Assembly: GCA_002722795.1 (NCBI GenBank)
Contig: PBMY01000029.1
Span: forward strand, 1 to 44,859
Direction of reading: 5' to 3'
Source of the DNA: Crocinitomicaceae bacterium
GTDB taxonomy: Bacteria > Bacteroidota > Bacteroidia > Flavobacteriales_D > Sanyastnellaceae
Length of the DNA: 44,859 nucleotides
Part shown: positions 8,815 to 18,172 of the stretch, piece after piece
How the letters are laid out: every line of letters begins with the position of its first letter
Position numbering within the stretch: position 1 is the stretch's first letter
The notes under the pieces: model-generated
The model's input: the letters and a program-made list of their open reading frames with translations, nothing else
Database searches by the model: none
What the model was told of the DNA's origin: nothing
Translations under genes and position numbers: made by a program

Positions 8815-9375
8815 TTAGTTTGGACTATGTTGTAAAAACCAAACCTTAGTCCAAAGAAAGCTAGCAATTGCTGAAATAAAAAGTCCTATCACTAGATATA
8901 ACATCAAAGTCAGAGAAGTTTGAATCCCCATTGAAAAAATTAATTCGACCCCTTCAATTTCTTTTTCAATCCAAGACTCTAGGCTTATCCCTTTTAGAGT
9001 TGGGTTTTCTTCTATAAAAAGAAGATATTCCTCTTCGCTATTAAAAGTGTTTTTTTTCTCTGTTATCCTTTCCTCTAACCTTTGAAATGTTATGTCTTGG
9101 ATTATGAAATGGTGCCATACAGTTATTGCTAGAGATGCCCCAAATGAATAAATCAAAACCTTTTTAGCAATGAGTTTAAAGGCATCTATAAATTCAGGCG
9201 TGTTGTCATGTTGTTTAACCCCTTGAATCACACTAAATACTGCAATTATAATTATAGCAGTGTAATTATATATAATTCCTGCAAGAAATGAATTCTCAAA
9301 GGTTGTATAGCCTAAAAGACTATACTTCAACCCTAAAAAACCTAGTAGAATTAAAAGTATTTCTTTAAATCCCAT
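8815..9375 (-). CDS. DUF4199-like membrane protein
   Basis: The 186-residue protein has about four hydrophobic helices: residues 4-25, 33-50, 65-85 and a long one near 150-175. A soluble, charged, Glu-rich loop (residues ~95-140, FQRLEERITEKKNTF) sits before the last helix. This layout fits the DUF4199 family common in Bacteroidota, but the match is by pattern only. It starts 6 bp after the rho stop. No function is known. Confidence 0.6.
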   Translation of the reverse strand: MGFKEILLILLGFLGLKYSLLGYTTFENSFLAGIIYNYTAIIIIAVFSVIQGVKQHDNTPEFIDAFKLIAKKVLIYSFGASLAITVWHHFIIQDITFQRLEERITEKKNTFNSEEEYLLFIEENPTLKGISLESWIEKEIEGVELIFSMGIQTSLTLMLYLVIGLFISAIASFLWTKVWFLQHSPN

Positions 9376-9381
9376 TAAGGA

Positions 9382-11049
9382 TTAACCATTCATAGAGTTT
9401 AGAAACTCTTCGTTTGACTTAGTAGCCTCAAGTTTCCCTTTCACAAATTCCATTGCTTCAACGGCATTCATGTCAGCTAGGTGCTTTCTAAGAATCCAAA
9501 CTCTTTGAAGTGTTTCCTTGTCCAAAAGAAGATCTTCACGGCGAGTGCCTGAAGAAAGTATGTCAATTGCTGGGTAGATACGTCTATTAGCGATACGTCT
9601 ATCTAACATTAACTCCATGTTTCCAGTTCCTTTAAACTCTTCGAAAATTACTTCGTCCATCTTAGACCCAGTATCTACTAAAGCTGTCGCTATAATAGAT
9701 AGTGAACCGCCATTTTCGATGTTTCTAGCAGCACCAAAGAATCTCTTTGGTTTTTGCAATGCGTTTGCTTCAACACCACCTGAAAGGATCTTACCAGATG
9801 AAGGGCTAACAGTGTTGTAAGCTCTAGCTAAACGCGTAATTGAATCTAAGAGAATACAAACGTCATGTCCAGACTCAACCATTCTCTTTGCTTTTTCAAG
9901 AACTAAGTTGGCGATTCTCACGTGTCTGTCAGCTGGCTCATCAAACGTAGAAGCTATTACTTCACCGTTTACGCTACGCTTCATGTCTGTAACTTCCTCA
10001 GGTCGCTCATCAATAAGTAGAATAATCAAGTAAACCTCTGGGTGATTGATTGAAATTGAGTTTGCTAAATCCTTTAAAAGAGTTGTTTTACCCGTCTTTG
10101 GTTGAGAAACTAGCATTCCTCTTTGACCTTTACCAATAGGAGAGAAGAGGTCCATTAATCTCATTGATGAATTTCCTCGCGTGTTACTCAAGTTGAATTT
10201 TTCTTGCGGAAAAAGGGGAGTTAGGTACTTAAATGGAACCCGGTCTCTAATCCAATCAAGAGAACGTCCGTTAACTGACTTTACGCTTATAAGCGCGTAA
10301 AATTTCTCACCTTTTCTTGGAGGTCTAATCCCTGCGACAACAGTATCTCCGTTTTGTATAGAGAACTCCTTCATTTGTTTAGGAGTTACATAAACGTCGT
10401 CAGGAGAGTTAAGGTAATTGTAATCTGCAGATCTGAGAATACCGTACCCCTCTTGTTGCACTTCAAGTACCCCCTCAACTTCAACAAGATTGTCAAAATT
10501 GTAGCCATGTTCCTCTGGCTCGCTTAAAAACTTATCGTGCTTGTCACGACGTTGCCTGTTGCGATTTCTGTCATTACGATCGTTTCTATTATTACGCTCG
10601 CCTTTTTCGTTTCTATTTCTATCGTTACGCTCGTTTTTATCATCGCGTCTTCTGTCTCTTCTATCCTTATTGTCGTGTTCAGACCCTTCTTTTGAATCTT
10701 TAAATTCGCTTTCCTTTCTGCGACGATCTCTGCGCTCTCTCATGGACTCTCCAAAGTTAGTTTCATCTTTATCAGCTTCATTCCTGTTTTTCTTTGGAAT
10801 TCTTTCCTGCTTTTCATCACCCTCATCCTTTTTGCTAGATCTAGCCTTAGGCTTTTGCTTAGCTTGAGGTTTAGGTTTTGAAATATTTTTGTTAGAATCT
10901 TTCTTCTGCGGTCTTAAAGCTTGTTCATCTAAAATCGCATAAACTAAATCCTGTTTTTTAAGCTTATCAACACGTCTAATTTCAAGTGTTGTAGCTATTT
11001 CTCTAAGTTCGGCAACCTTCTTGCCATTTAATTCTATGATGTCATACAT
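9382..11049 (-). CDS. rho: Transcription termination factor Rho
   Basis: Rho is a hexameric RNA helicase that ends transcription. An N-terminal Rho_N SAP-like domain (residues 1-45, [18 protein letters not shown]) is followed by a ~125-residue low-complexity insert (about 50-175) rich in Arg, Asp, Asn, Lys and Glu. The RNA-binding cold-shock domain comes next ([17 protein letters not shown]), then the ATPase core with Walker [10 protein letters not shown] near 315-323, Walker [15 protein letters not shown] and [12 protein letters not shown]. At 555 residues it exceeds E. coli Rho (419) because of the insert. The insert is typical of Bacteroidota. It heads a five-gene minus operon and has its own promoter and ~94-nt leader. 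Confidence 0.97.
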   Translation of the reverse strand: MYDIIELNGKKVAELREIATTLEIRRVDKLKKQDLVYAILDEQALRPQKKDSNKNISKPKPQAKQKPKARSSKKDEGDEKQERIPKKNRNEADKDETNFGESMRERRDRRRKESEFKDSKEGSEHDNKDRRDRRRDDKNERNDRNRNEKGERNNRNDRNDRNRNRQRRDKHDKFLSEPEEHGYNFDNLVEVEGVLEVQQEGYGILRSADYNYLNSPDDVYVTPKQMKEFSIQNGDTVVAGIRPPRKGEKFYALISVKSVNGRSLDWIRDRVPFKYLTPLFPQEKFNLSNTRGNSSMRLMDLFSPIGKGQRGMLVSQPKTGKTTLLKDLANSISINHPEVYLIILLIDERPEEVTDMKRSVNGEVIASTFDEPADRHVRIANLVLEKAKRMVESGHDVCILLDSITRLARAYNTVSPSSGKILSGGVEANALQKPKRFFGAARNIENGGSLSIIATALVDTGSKMDEVIFEEFKGTGNMELMLDRRIANRRIYPAIDILSSGTRREDLLLDKETLQRVWILRKHLADMNAVEAMEFVKGKLEATKSNEEFLNSMNG

Positions 11050-11149
11050 CAGAAGTAAATAAAATATTTTGGGAAATGGTGTTTTTAAGTATTTGATTAA
11101 AAATCAACGCCTCTTTCAAAACATCCGAAATCGTAAAATGAGGACAATG

Positions 11150-11178
11150 CAAATATACATCTTTCTTTTTAATTACAA
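11150..11178 (-). promoter_or_regulatory. Promoter of the rho operon (TTG-N18-TATATTTG)
   Basis: On the minus strand, -33 TTG (11176-11178) and -7 TATATTTG (11150-11157) are 18 bp apart, a full match to the Bacteroidota consensus. Transcription should start near 11143, giving a leader of about 94 nt before the rho ATG. The leader contains a small hairpin (TTGATT/AATCAA, 11093-11107). The -33 element lies inside the 3' end of the upstream phosphoesterase gene. Confidence 0.75.
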
Positions 11179-11669
11179 GCAGTTCTCTTAATTTCAACTA
11201 CTTCAAGGTTTTTAATACCTTGAATTGTCAGATTAAATCTCATTAGTGTTCTAACTTGGTGATTGCCATAAATGCCTGCTGCTCCGGGATTTAAGTGAAG
11301 GCCTTTAAATTCGGGACAATATTTTGCTAGTAGTATGTGGCTATGACCGCAAATGAATATTGATGGTTTTAATTGCTTTAGATTGGCTAAAATTCTAGGT
11401 GTAAATCTTGGTGGACGTCCACCAATGTGAGTCATCCAAATCGTTTGGTCCATGAGGTTAAAATGTTGATCTTTAGGGAACTCATACCTTATTTCAGAAC
11501 CATCGATATTCCCATATACTGCTCTAACTGTAGTGATTTCCTTTAATTCATCGGTAATGTGCAAACTCCCAATGTCTCCTGCATGCCAAATTTCATCGCA
11601 ATCCTTAAGATGCATGAGAACTCTTTCATCAATGTGGCTGTGTGTGTCGGAAAGAAGTCCTATCTTCAT
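11169..11669 (-). CDS. YfcE/MJ0936-type metallophosphoesterase
   Basis: A calcineurin-like phosphoesterase of the small YfcE class. Metal ligands are all visible: SDTHSH near residue 7, HAGDIG near 30, GNIDG near 55, THIGG near 80 and GHSH near 107, with NPGAAG near 125. The length of 166 fits. The family has phosphodiesterase activity on model substrates; the physiological substrate here is unknown. The start codon is 39 bp from the divergent TPR/OmpA gene. The ORF ends 119 bp before rho, and the rho promoter overlaps its last codons. Confidence 0.9.
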   Translation of the reverse strand: MKIGLLSDTHSHIDERVLMHLKDCDEIWHAGDIGSLHITDELKEITTVRAVYGNIDGSEIRYEFPKDQHFNLMDQTIWMTHIGGRPPRFTPRILANLKQLKPSIFICGHSHILLAKYCPEFKGLHLNPGAAGIYGNHQVRTLMRFNLTIQGIKNLEVVEIKRTACN

Positions 11670-11708
11670 TGCAATAAAGATCGGTGATGAAAATGTAAAT
11701 ATGTGAGC

Positions 11709-13637
11709 ATGGTGAAAAATATATTAATTATCGTTTTAAGTCTATGTATTTGTTTTAGTTCATTTGCTCAAGTGAGTAAGGGTGCTATGAAAGCATATGA
11801 AAGAGCTATAGATGCATATGTTGTTAAGGATTATGCTACTGCTTATGCTGAGTTGAATAAGGCTGAGAATAAGTCGCCAAATTTTGCTTTTGTGTATTTT
11901 TTAAGAGCTCAAATACTTCAGGATGAAAATCAAGATAGTTTTGCTATTGAATCTTTGAAAAAAGGATTAGAAATTGACGACTCTGAAAATCCATTGGGTT
12001 GGTTTCATCTTGCTGATTTATGCTGGGGCGAGGGTTTGTACGAAGATGGGCAGTGTGCAATTGAATCTTTCAAAAACTCGAAAGCTTACGATAGGTTTGT
12101 GGCAGATTCGACTTTGCAAAAGCATTATTTGCGCGTAAAAGATGGTCTTGACTTCTCAATTCAGCATGCAAATGATAGTGCGAAATTTGACGCACATAAA
12201 TTTTCAGAGACTATTAATACTTCAAGTCCAGAGTATTATCCTTCACTTAGTTTGGACAACCAAGTAATAATTATGACTCGTAGGTATAAGCCAATTGGCG
12301 CTCAATATGAGCAAGAGGATTTCTACATTTCTAAATGGAGTAATCGTAGTAATAGTTGGGAAAAAGCTCAGCCTATTCCGGGGATTAATACAGCCCATAA
12401 CGAAGGTGCAGCAACTATTTCAGGAGATGGATCAAAAATAATTTTTACTGCTTGTGAAGCTCCTGGTGTAGGCTATGGCCAAAGAGAAGGCTATGGCAGT
12501 TGCGACTTATTTGAAAGTAATTACGATGTGAAAATTGGAAAGTGGTCTATTGGTGAAAATTTGGGAACGATAAATACTTCAATGTGGGAGAGTCAACCGA
12601 CATTATCTGCGGATGGTAATTTTTTAGTTTTTGCTAGAGCTCGTCATTTAAGTAGGAAGGATTGTGATTTGTTTGGGGCACATAGATTAGAAGACGGGGC
12701 ATGGTCAGAGCCATATAGATTGCTTGGAGAAATAAATACACCTTTTGTGGAAGAGAGCCCTTTTCTGCATCCAGATGGAAAATCACTTTATTTTAGTAGT
12801 AATGGTCACCCAAGCATGGGTAATCTTGACATCTTTGTATCAACACTGCAAGAAGACGGAACATGGGGAACTCCCATCAATTTGGGATATCCTTTAAACA
12901 CACATGATGATGAAAATAGTTTGATAGTCGAACCCGCTGGTGATTTTGCTATTTTCGCATCAGATAGAGAGAATATAAATGGAGATATGGATCTCTGGAG
13001 GGTAAGACTCAAGGAGGAGGTAAAGCCTGAGGCTATAGGTGTTCTAGGGGGAATGGTTTTAGATAATTCGTCAGGCCTAATGCTAGAAGCGATGGTAACA
13101 CTAATAAATGCAGAGACAGGAGAATTAGTGGCTAGCGTTGAATCTGGAAAAAATAAAGGGTTTATACTGCCACTACCATCAGAAGGGAGGTACTCTTTTG
13201 AAGTAGTGAAGGAGGGATATCTCTTTAAGTTGGTGGATTTCCAGATGTCAGGACTCGAAGATCAATTTGTTGAAGTAAGGCTTGATAAAATAGTAGAAGG
13301 CGCTTCTGTTGATTTGAATACTATAAGATTTGAGACTGGCTCAGCTGATCTTGAGGATGGTTATCAGGCAGATCTAGTGAGATTAGTGAATTGGCTTGAA
13401 TCCAACCCTACTGCAAATGTTCAAATCATTGGACATACTGACAACGTGGGGACAAATGCATCAAATAAAACTCTAAGTGCTGACAGAGCACAATCAGTGA
13501 AAGATTTCCTTGTAGCAAATAAGATTGAATCTTCAAGGTTATTTACTTCGGGACAAGGAAGTTCTTCTCCAGTATCTACAAATGATACCGATGAGGGAAG
13601 AGCTCTAAATAGAAGAGTGGAAATCGCAATTAAATAA
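11709..13637 (+). CDS. PorE-like TPR/PD40/OmpA cell-envelope protein
   Basis: I chose ATG 11709 over GTG 11703 because it begins a tidy signal peptide (MVKNILIIVLSLCICFSSFA, before Q). The 642 residues hold TPR-like repeats (~25-145), PD40/WD40-like propeller blades (~165-430, SADGNFLVFAR, HPDGKSLYFSSNG), a carboxypeptidase-regulatory-like domain (~440-525, GGMVLDNSSGLMLEA) and a C-terminal OmpA peptidoglycan-binding domain (IIGHTDNVGTNASN, LSADRAQSVKDFL) with the expected Asp and Arg. This is the order known for PorE of the T9SS, though flavobacteria have several paralogues with this layout. PorE is described as a lipoprotein; here I see no proper lipobox. A one-mismatch -7 box (TAAATATG) sits 5 nt before the ATG. 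Confidence 0.85.
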   Translation: MVKNILIIVLSLCICFSSFAQVSKGAMKAYERAIDAYVVKDYATAYAELNKAENKSPNFAFVYFLRAQILQDENQDSFAIESLKKGLEIDDSENPLGWFHLADLCWGEGLYEDGQCAIESFKNSKAYDRFVADSTLQKHYLRVKDGLDFSIQHANDSAKFDAHKFSETINTSSPEYYPSLSLDNQVIIMTRRYKPIGAQYEQEDFYISKWSNRSNSWEKAQPIPGINTAHNEGAATISGDGSKIIFTACEAPGVGYGQREGYGSCDLFESNYDVKIGKWSIGENLGTINTSMWESQPTLSADGNFLVFARARHLSRKDCDLFGAHRLEDGAWSEPYRLLGEINTPFVEESPFLHPDGKSLYFSSNGHPSMGNLDIFVSTLQEDGTWGTPINLGYPLNTHDDENSLIVEPAGDFAIFASDRENINGDMDLWRVRLKEEVKPEAIGVLGGMVLDNSSGLMLEAMVTLINAETGELVASVESGKNKGFILPLPSEGRYSFEVVKEGYLFKLVDFQMSGLEDQFVEVRLDKIVEGASVDLNTIRFETGSADLEDGYQADLVRLVNWLESNPTANVQIIGHTDNVGTNASNKTLSADRAQSVKDFLVANKIESSRLFTSGQGSSSPVSTNDTDEGRALNRRVEIAIK

Positions 13638-13643
13638 AATTAC

Positions 13644-15701
13644 TTAAAAAGTAAATCTTGCACCAATGTAAGCTGTCCTCGGAGGCGCTGGATTGTAGTA
13701 CTTTGAATATTCATTATTTAAGTGCAACCAATCTGAGTATTGAGTATTTAATGCATTCCTAACTCCAGCTTGTACAAAATACTTGTTATTAATTTTTACC
13801 TCCACAGATGGATCTAGCAGGCTGTATGCTTCAGCATAAACACTATTGTCGCTCAATATGGGGTTTTCGCCAATATGTCTAAATTCGATATTCAGGTTAA
13901 ATAAGTTATGGATATACCTCAATTGTAGTCCTCCAGATAGGCTTGGAGTGCCTGGTATTGCATTACCGTCTATATCTTGTTCATCCTCAATTTCCACATT
14001 ATTAAACCTGTGTATTGTATATGTTCCATAACCTCTTATGAAAATCGATCTGTTAGGAGTGAATGTAATCTCAGATTCTAAACCTGACATCTCTAATTCA
14101 CCATCAACATTTGTATATGTATCAAATCCGTTTTCAACAATACCCATGATAGCATTTTTAACTATCTGGTGATAAAGTGTATTTCTCAATTGAATTTTCT
14201 CTCCTAATTGGTGTCTAAAACCTAACTCCAAACCTAATGCGTCTTCCGACTCAAGTTCAGCAGGAACAAAGTCGTCTTCAGGATCGACTAGCTCAAATGA
14301 AGTTGGATCACTAAATCCGGTGCTTATTTGAGCGAATACAGTAAAGTTTTCAGCCGGCATAAAAGATGCTCCGAGTCTTGGAAGTAATGATAGATTTCTC
14401 GAATCTATATCATATTCATATTCGTTGAGACCTGAAGTATCACTTGCAAATGTCGATCCATATGTGTTTCTAATTCGATTGTTTAATCCTAGTTGAACTT
14501 CAATTCTAAATTTCGTGTTATCTGTCAGGATTAAACTCGAGCTAACAAAAGACTGATTAGCATCTAGAGTTAAATCATACCTTTTAGGTGGCATTTCAGA
14601 AACAACATAAGGCGTAAAATCCCACTCAACTAAATTAGTTTTATCGAATAGTAGTATAGCTGAGGATTCAGTGTTTAGTTCAAGATTATTTCTTTTAAAA
14701 ATGTTTTTTGTTGCTCTTATGTACGCTGACATACCCATTCCATCTTCCTCCTTATATCCATTGTAACCATTTGGGTTTGTTGTAGTTCCGTATGGGTTGA
14801 ATTTACTTGTGTATTTACCCAAAATAGATGCTGTGAAGGTTGATCCTGGCTTAAATTCTTTAGTAAAGCTATATCCTCCAATTGTTCTCCTTCTATCAAC
14901 GTGCGCATTACATACTTGTCCTGGGGAGCTTAGAGGGTTTAGTGATGCGTCCTCTTCTTTAATTGCACCCGGTAATGCCCATCTTCCATCGTAATGACCT
15001 GCTATAATAGTATGCTTTACATTCTTTTCTCCGTAGAACTTGGCTTTGAAATAGAGTTGGGTTTTATTATTCCATTCCCAGTCTCTATAACCCGGATTCT
15101 CACTATTACAGATACTTAATGCATAGCTACCATGATCTATAGTTCCAAGCATATTATATGCTTGGTAGTTAAAGTAACTATCAGATACACCGGTTGTTGC
15201 AATTCTAGCAATACCTGTACTTTCATTGATATATCTCTTGTTCTCATTAGTTTCTACTACAAAAGCTCCTCCATAAGCTCCTCCATAGGAAGCTGCAGCT
15301 GGACCAGTTATAATATTGATGCTTGAAATAAGGTTAGGGTCTAGCCATTCAATTGGAGAATTGCCGTCAGCTTCAGTGAAAATAAAGCCATCCAAAATAA
15401 GCATGGAATTTCTAATGGAATATGGAGATCGAAGAGACGATCCTCTTACGTGTATTCTTCTAGAACCACCTTCGCCACGAGTTTCCATTTTAACACCAGG
15501 AATTACGTTTATAGATCTACTAATATCAGTAGCACCGTGAGATGTTATTGAAGTTGAATCTACTTGATGTAAAGCGCCAGTAACAAGTTTTTCAGGTGAT
15601 TTCAATCTGAATGCTTCAACTTCTGCGGGTTGAAGGTTGGTTTGGGCTATAATACTTGAAAAAGAAAGTACTGTAGAAGCTAGCAATAAGTATTTGGTCA
15701 T
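13644..15701 (-). CDS. TonB-dependent outer-membrane receptor
   Basis: A 685-residue receptor with signal peptide (MTKYLLLASTVLSFSSIIA, before Q), plug domain (~45-150: DISRSINVIPGVKMETRG, RIHVRGSSLRSPYS, SINIITGPAAASYGGAYGG) and a 22-strand-type barrel ending in the aromatic RTAYIGARFTF. It lacks the N-terminal carboxypeptidase-regulatory domain of SusC-like receptors, and it resembles siderophore or small-substrate receptors. The ligand is unknown. The start overlaps the stop of the upstream dehydrogenase gene by one base (TAATG), so the two are translationally coupled and may act on the same substrate or cofactor. Confidence 0.9.
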   Translation of the reverse strand: MTKYLLLASTVLSFSSIIAQTNLQPAEVEAFRLKSPEKLVTGALHQVDSTSITSHGATDISRSINVIPGVKMETRGEGGSRRIHVRGSSLRSPYSIRNSMLILDGFIFTEADGNSPIEWLDPNLISSINIITGPAAASYGGAYGGAFVVETNENKRYINESTGIARIATTGVSDSYFNYQAYNMLGTIDHGSYALSICNSENPGYRDWEWNNKTQLYFKAKFYGEKNVKHTIIAGHYDGRWALPGAIKEEDASLNPLSSPGQVCNAHVDRRRTIGGYSFTKEFKPGSTFTASILGKYTSKFNPYGTTTNPNGYNGYKEEDGMGMSAYIRATKNIFKRNNLELNTESSAILLFDKTNLVEWDFTPYVVSEMPPKRYDLTLDANQSFVSSSLILTDNTKFRIEVQLGLNNRIRNTYGSTFASDTSGLNEYEYDIDSRNLSLLPRLGASFMPAENFTVFAQISTGFSDPTSFELVDPEDDFVPAELESEDALGLELGFRHQLGEKIQLRNTLYHQIVKNAIMGIVENGFDTYTNVDGELEMSGLESEITFTPNRSIFIRGYGTYTIHRFNNVEIEDEQDIDGNAIPGTPSLSGGLQLRYIHNLFNLNIEFRHIGENPILSDNSVYAEAYSLLDPSVEVKINNKYFVQAGVRNALNTQYSDWLHLNNEYSKYYNPAPPRTAYIGARFTF

Positions 15702-17104
15702 TACTGCAGAGTGAATGTTCGAGTAATAATAGCCCCATTGTTTTCAAGAAGAATGTAATAATTAGCTCTAGAAAGTGAACTAACATTTATAACTTCATTT
15801 GAAGAATTTAGGCTACCACTAAGAACGGTTTTTCCATGGTAATCAATCACCTTGTAATTTCCTCCAATTAATTTGTCACTTATCTCTACATTGATTATGC
15901 TAGTAGCTGGTACAGGGTAAATCAGTAAATCTATATGACCTTCGCTTATTCCATCAACAGAATCGTATTCGTTTGGTCTAAATTCTTTGATAATATTGGG
16001 GCCATAGCCTGGGTATGTGGGTCCGTTAAATGCAACATAAATAGCACCGGTGTTAGGATTAATAGCGATGTCTCTGATTCTTTGGTTGAATTCAGAAAAG
16101 TATTGATCTTCAGATTCCACCTCAGTACCATCATCGCTTAAATGAAGAACACTCAATCTTTCGTATTGACCACTTAGACCACCAAGTACAGAAAGTAATA
16201 CACAGTTATTCCAAGCTGGAATAGCTGGATGATTATAGTATTCCATACCATTAACAGCAACACAAGGCGCCCAAGATCTAAGTGGCTCCATAACATTGTA
16301 CTCTTCACAAAATGCCATTTCTGAAGCACCTCCACATGGTCCCTCTACATTGGGCCAACCATAATTTCTTCCTGCTTCAATAATGTTGAATTCATCCCAG
16401 TTGCTTTGACCGTGTTCTGAGCTATAGATAGTTCCGTCAGGAGCAAGACATAGACCTTGACTATTTCTGTGTCCCCATGTGTAAACATAACTGTTGGGAC
16501 CAAATGGATTGTCAGATGGGATGCTACCGTCTAAATTTAATCGAAGTGTTTTGCCATTTAAATGATCTAGATCCTGAGATGAATCTCCACCATCACCGGT
16601 GTCTCCTGTAGTCATCAAAAGAGTGTTATCAGGAAGAACTAACAATCTAGAACCATTGTGTATTCCTCCTGCATCTACCGTGAGTAAAACCTCTTCATTT
16701 ACAAGATTAGTTCCGTTCCAATCAAATACGCTAAGTTTTTCAGAAGCATTGTTCCAATTAAATCCAGTGCAATAAACTAAAAACACCTTTTGATTGTTTT
16801 CCCAATCAGGGTGGAATGCCATACCCAATAATCCAGGCTCTGCACCATCACCGCCAAATACATTTAAATCAAGAACAACAGTATATGATCCTGTTTCAGG
16901 ATCTATATGAAGAACATCTCCTAGTCTCGTTGTAGACCAAAGCATGTCGTCCGGTCCCCACTGAATATCCCAAGGGATTTGAACGCCAGTTACAAGGTCG
17001 TATTCATTAAGCAAAGTTCCTTCTATGTCCCATTGTGTTTGAGCTACTGAAGAAGTACAAAGAAACAACGCAAAGGCTGTTAAAAAAGAGTGCAGGTTTT
17101 TCAT
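15701..17104 (-). CDS. Secreted PQQ-type glucose/sorbosone dehydrogenase-like protein with T9SS tail
   Basis: ATG 17104 begins a signal peptide (MKNLHSFLTAFALFLCTSSVA, before Q); an upstream TTG at 17113 adds only three residues. The body is a GSDH six-bladed propeller: GLLGMAFHPDW, HNGSRLLVLPDNTLLMTTGD, WGHRNSQGLCLAPDG, SSEHGQSNWDEFN and GRNYGWP are family signatures. Members use PQQ to oxidise sugars, but whether this one binds PQQ is not shown. The C-terminal ~75 residues are a type-A T9SS domain (IYPVPATSIINVEI to TRTFTLQ). It is coupled by TAATG to a TonB-dependent receptor. Confidence 0.85.
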   Translation of the reverse strand: MKNLHSFLTAFALFLCTSSVAQTQWDIEGTLLNEYDLVTGVQIPWDIQWGPDDMLWSTTRLGDVLHIDPETGSYTVVLDLNVFGGDGAEPGLLGMAFHPDWENNQKVFLVYCTGFNWNNASEKLSVFDWNGTNLVNEEVLLTVDAGGIHNGSRLLVLPDNTLLMTTGDTGDGGDSSQDLDHLNGKTLRLNLDGSIPSDNPFGPNSYVYTWGHRNSQGLCLAPDGTIYSSEHGQSNWDEFNIIEAGRNYGWPNVEGPCGGASEMAFCEEYNVMEPLRSWAPCVAVNGMEYYNHPAIPAWNNCVLLSVLGGLSGQYERLSVLHLSDDGTEVESEDQYFSEFNQRIRDIAINPNTGAIYVAFNGPTYPGYGPNIIKEFRPNEYDSVDGISEGHIDLLIYPVPATSIINVEISDKLIGGNYKVIDYHGKTVLSGSLNSSNEVINVSSLSRANYYILLENNGAIITRTFTLQ

Positions 17105-17180
17105 AATTTGCAAGTTAAGAATTAATCTTTTGTGGCGTTTATTTGCAAAGCAAAATAAAACTACATTTTTTCATTAAATC

Positions 17181-18170
17181 ATGTCTAAAAAACGCATTGC
17201 AATTAACGGTTTTGGTCGAATTGGTCGACTAGCTTTCCGTATCATGCAAAACCACAATAATGTTGAAGTTGTTGCTATTAACGATCTTACTGATGTTAAT
17301 ACCCTTGCTCATCTATTAAAGTTTGATAGTGTGCACGGGAAATTTGACGGTGAAGTTTCTGTAGTTGACGGAAACATTGTCGCCAACGGCAAAACAATCA
17401 ATGTATCTGACAAAATAAGCCCAGCTGATCTTCCATGGGGAGATTTAGGTATAGATGTGGTTGTTGAATCTACTGGTGTATTTACTCACTCCGATAAAGC
17501 GTCTGCTCACATCGATGCTGGCGCAAAAAAGGTTGTGATAAGTGCACCTGCAAAAGGAGATCTTAAAACTGTTGTTTTAGGTGTAAATGATGATATCCTA
17601 ACTGATGACGATAAGATTGTGTCTAATGCATCTTGCACAACAAATTGTCTTGCTCCAATGGCAAAGGTGTTTAATGATTCATTTGGAATCAAGCAAGGAT
17701 TCATAACTACAGTTCACGCATACACAGCCGACCAAAGATTACAGGATGCTCCACACAAGGATCTTCGTCGTTCTAGAGGTGCAGCTGTAAACATGATTCC
17801 TACATCAACAGGTGCTGCAGTTGCTGTTGGTCTAGTGCTTCCAGAATTAGCAGGAAAGCTTGATGGACTTGCTGTTCGTGTTCCTACACCTACTGGCTCT
17901 GTTACTGATTTAACTTTAGTTCTTGATAGAGATGTCACAGTTGAAGAAGTAAACGCTGCTATTAAAGAAGCCTCTGATGGCCCAATGAAAGGAGTGCTTT
18001 CTTACTGCACAGACCCTATCGTAAGTTCTGATATTGTTGGAGATCCACATAGCTGTATTTTTGATGCGGGACTGACTAAAGCTTCAGGAAACGTAGTTAA
18101 AGTGTTTGGGTGGTACGACAACGAGGCTGGATATGCTAATCGTGTTGCTGATCTAGTTGAACGCATTTAA
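17181..18170 (+). CDS. gapA: Glyceraldehyde-3-phosphate dehydrogenase
   Basis: NAD-dependent glycolytic enzyme of class I. The N-terminal Rossmann motif is INGFGRIGRLAFR. The catalytic Cys sits in SNASCTTNCLAP near 150, and the His-containing and substrate sites are also present (VHAYTADQRLQD, DLRRSRGAAVNMIPTSTGAA, WYDNEAGYANR). The length of 329 is normal. A weak promoter is possible: TTTG at 17142-17145 and TACATTTT at 17162-17169. It is followed after 2 bp by the kinase gene, so both are probably in one transcript. Confidence 0.97.
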   Translation: MSKKRIAINGFGRIGRLAFRIMQNHNNVEVVAINDLTDVNTLAHLLKFDSVHGKFDGEVSVVDGNIVANGKTINVSDKISPADLPWGDLGIDVVVESTGVFTHSDKASAHIDAGAKKVVISAPAKGDLKTVVLGVNDDILTDDDKIVSNASCTTNCLAPMAKVFNDSFGIKQGFITTVHAYTADQRLQDAPHKDLRRSRGAAVNMIPTSTGAAVAVGLVLPELAGKLDGLAVRVPTPTGSVTDLTLVLDRDVTVEEVNAAIKEASDGPMKGVLSYCTDPIVSSDIVGDPHSCIFDAGLTKASGNVVKVFGWYDNEAGYANRVADLVERI

Positions 18171-18172
18171 TA

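Noticed and set aside
10541-10867. 108-codon plus-strand frame, Ser/Leu/Arg-rich
   Set aside because: It is antisense to the charged insert of rho and reflects the repetitive codons there.
13640-13654. Hairpin TTACTT/AAGTAA between convergent genes as a terminator
   Set aside because: Only AT-rich 6-bp stem within coding sequence of the receptor gene; too weak to list.
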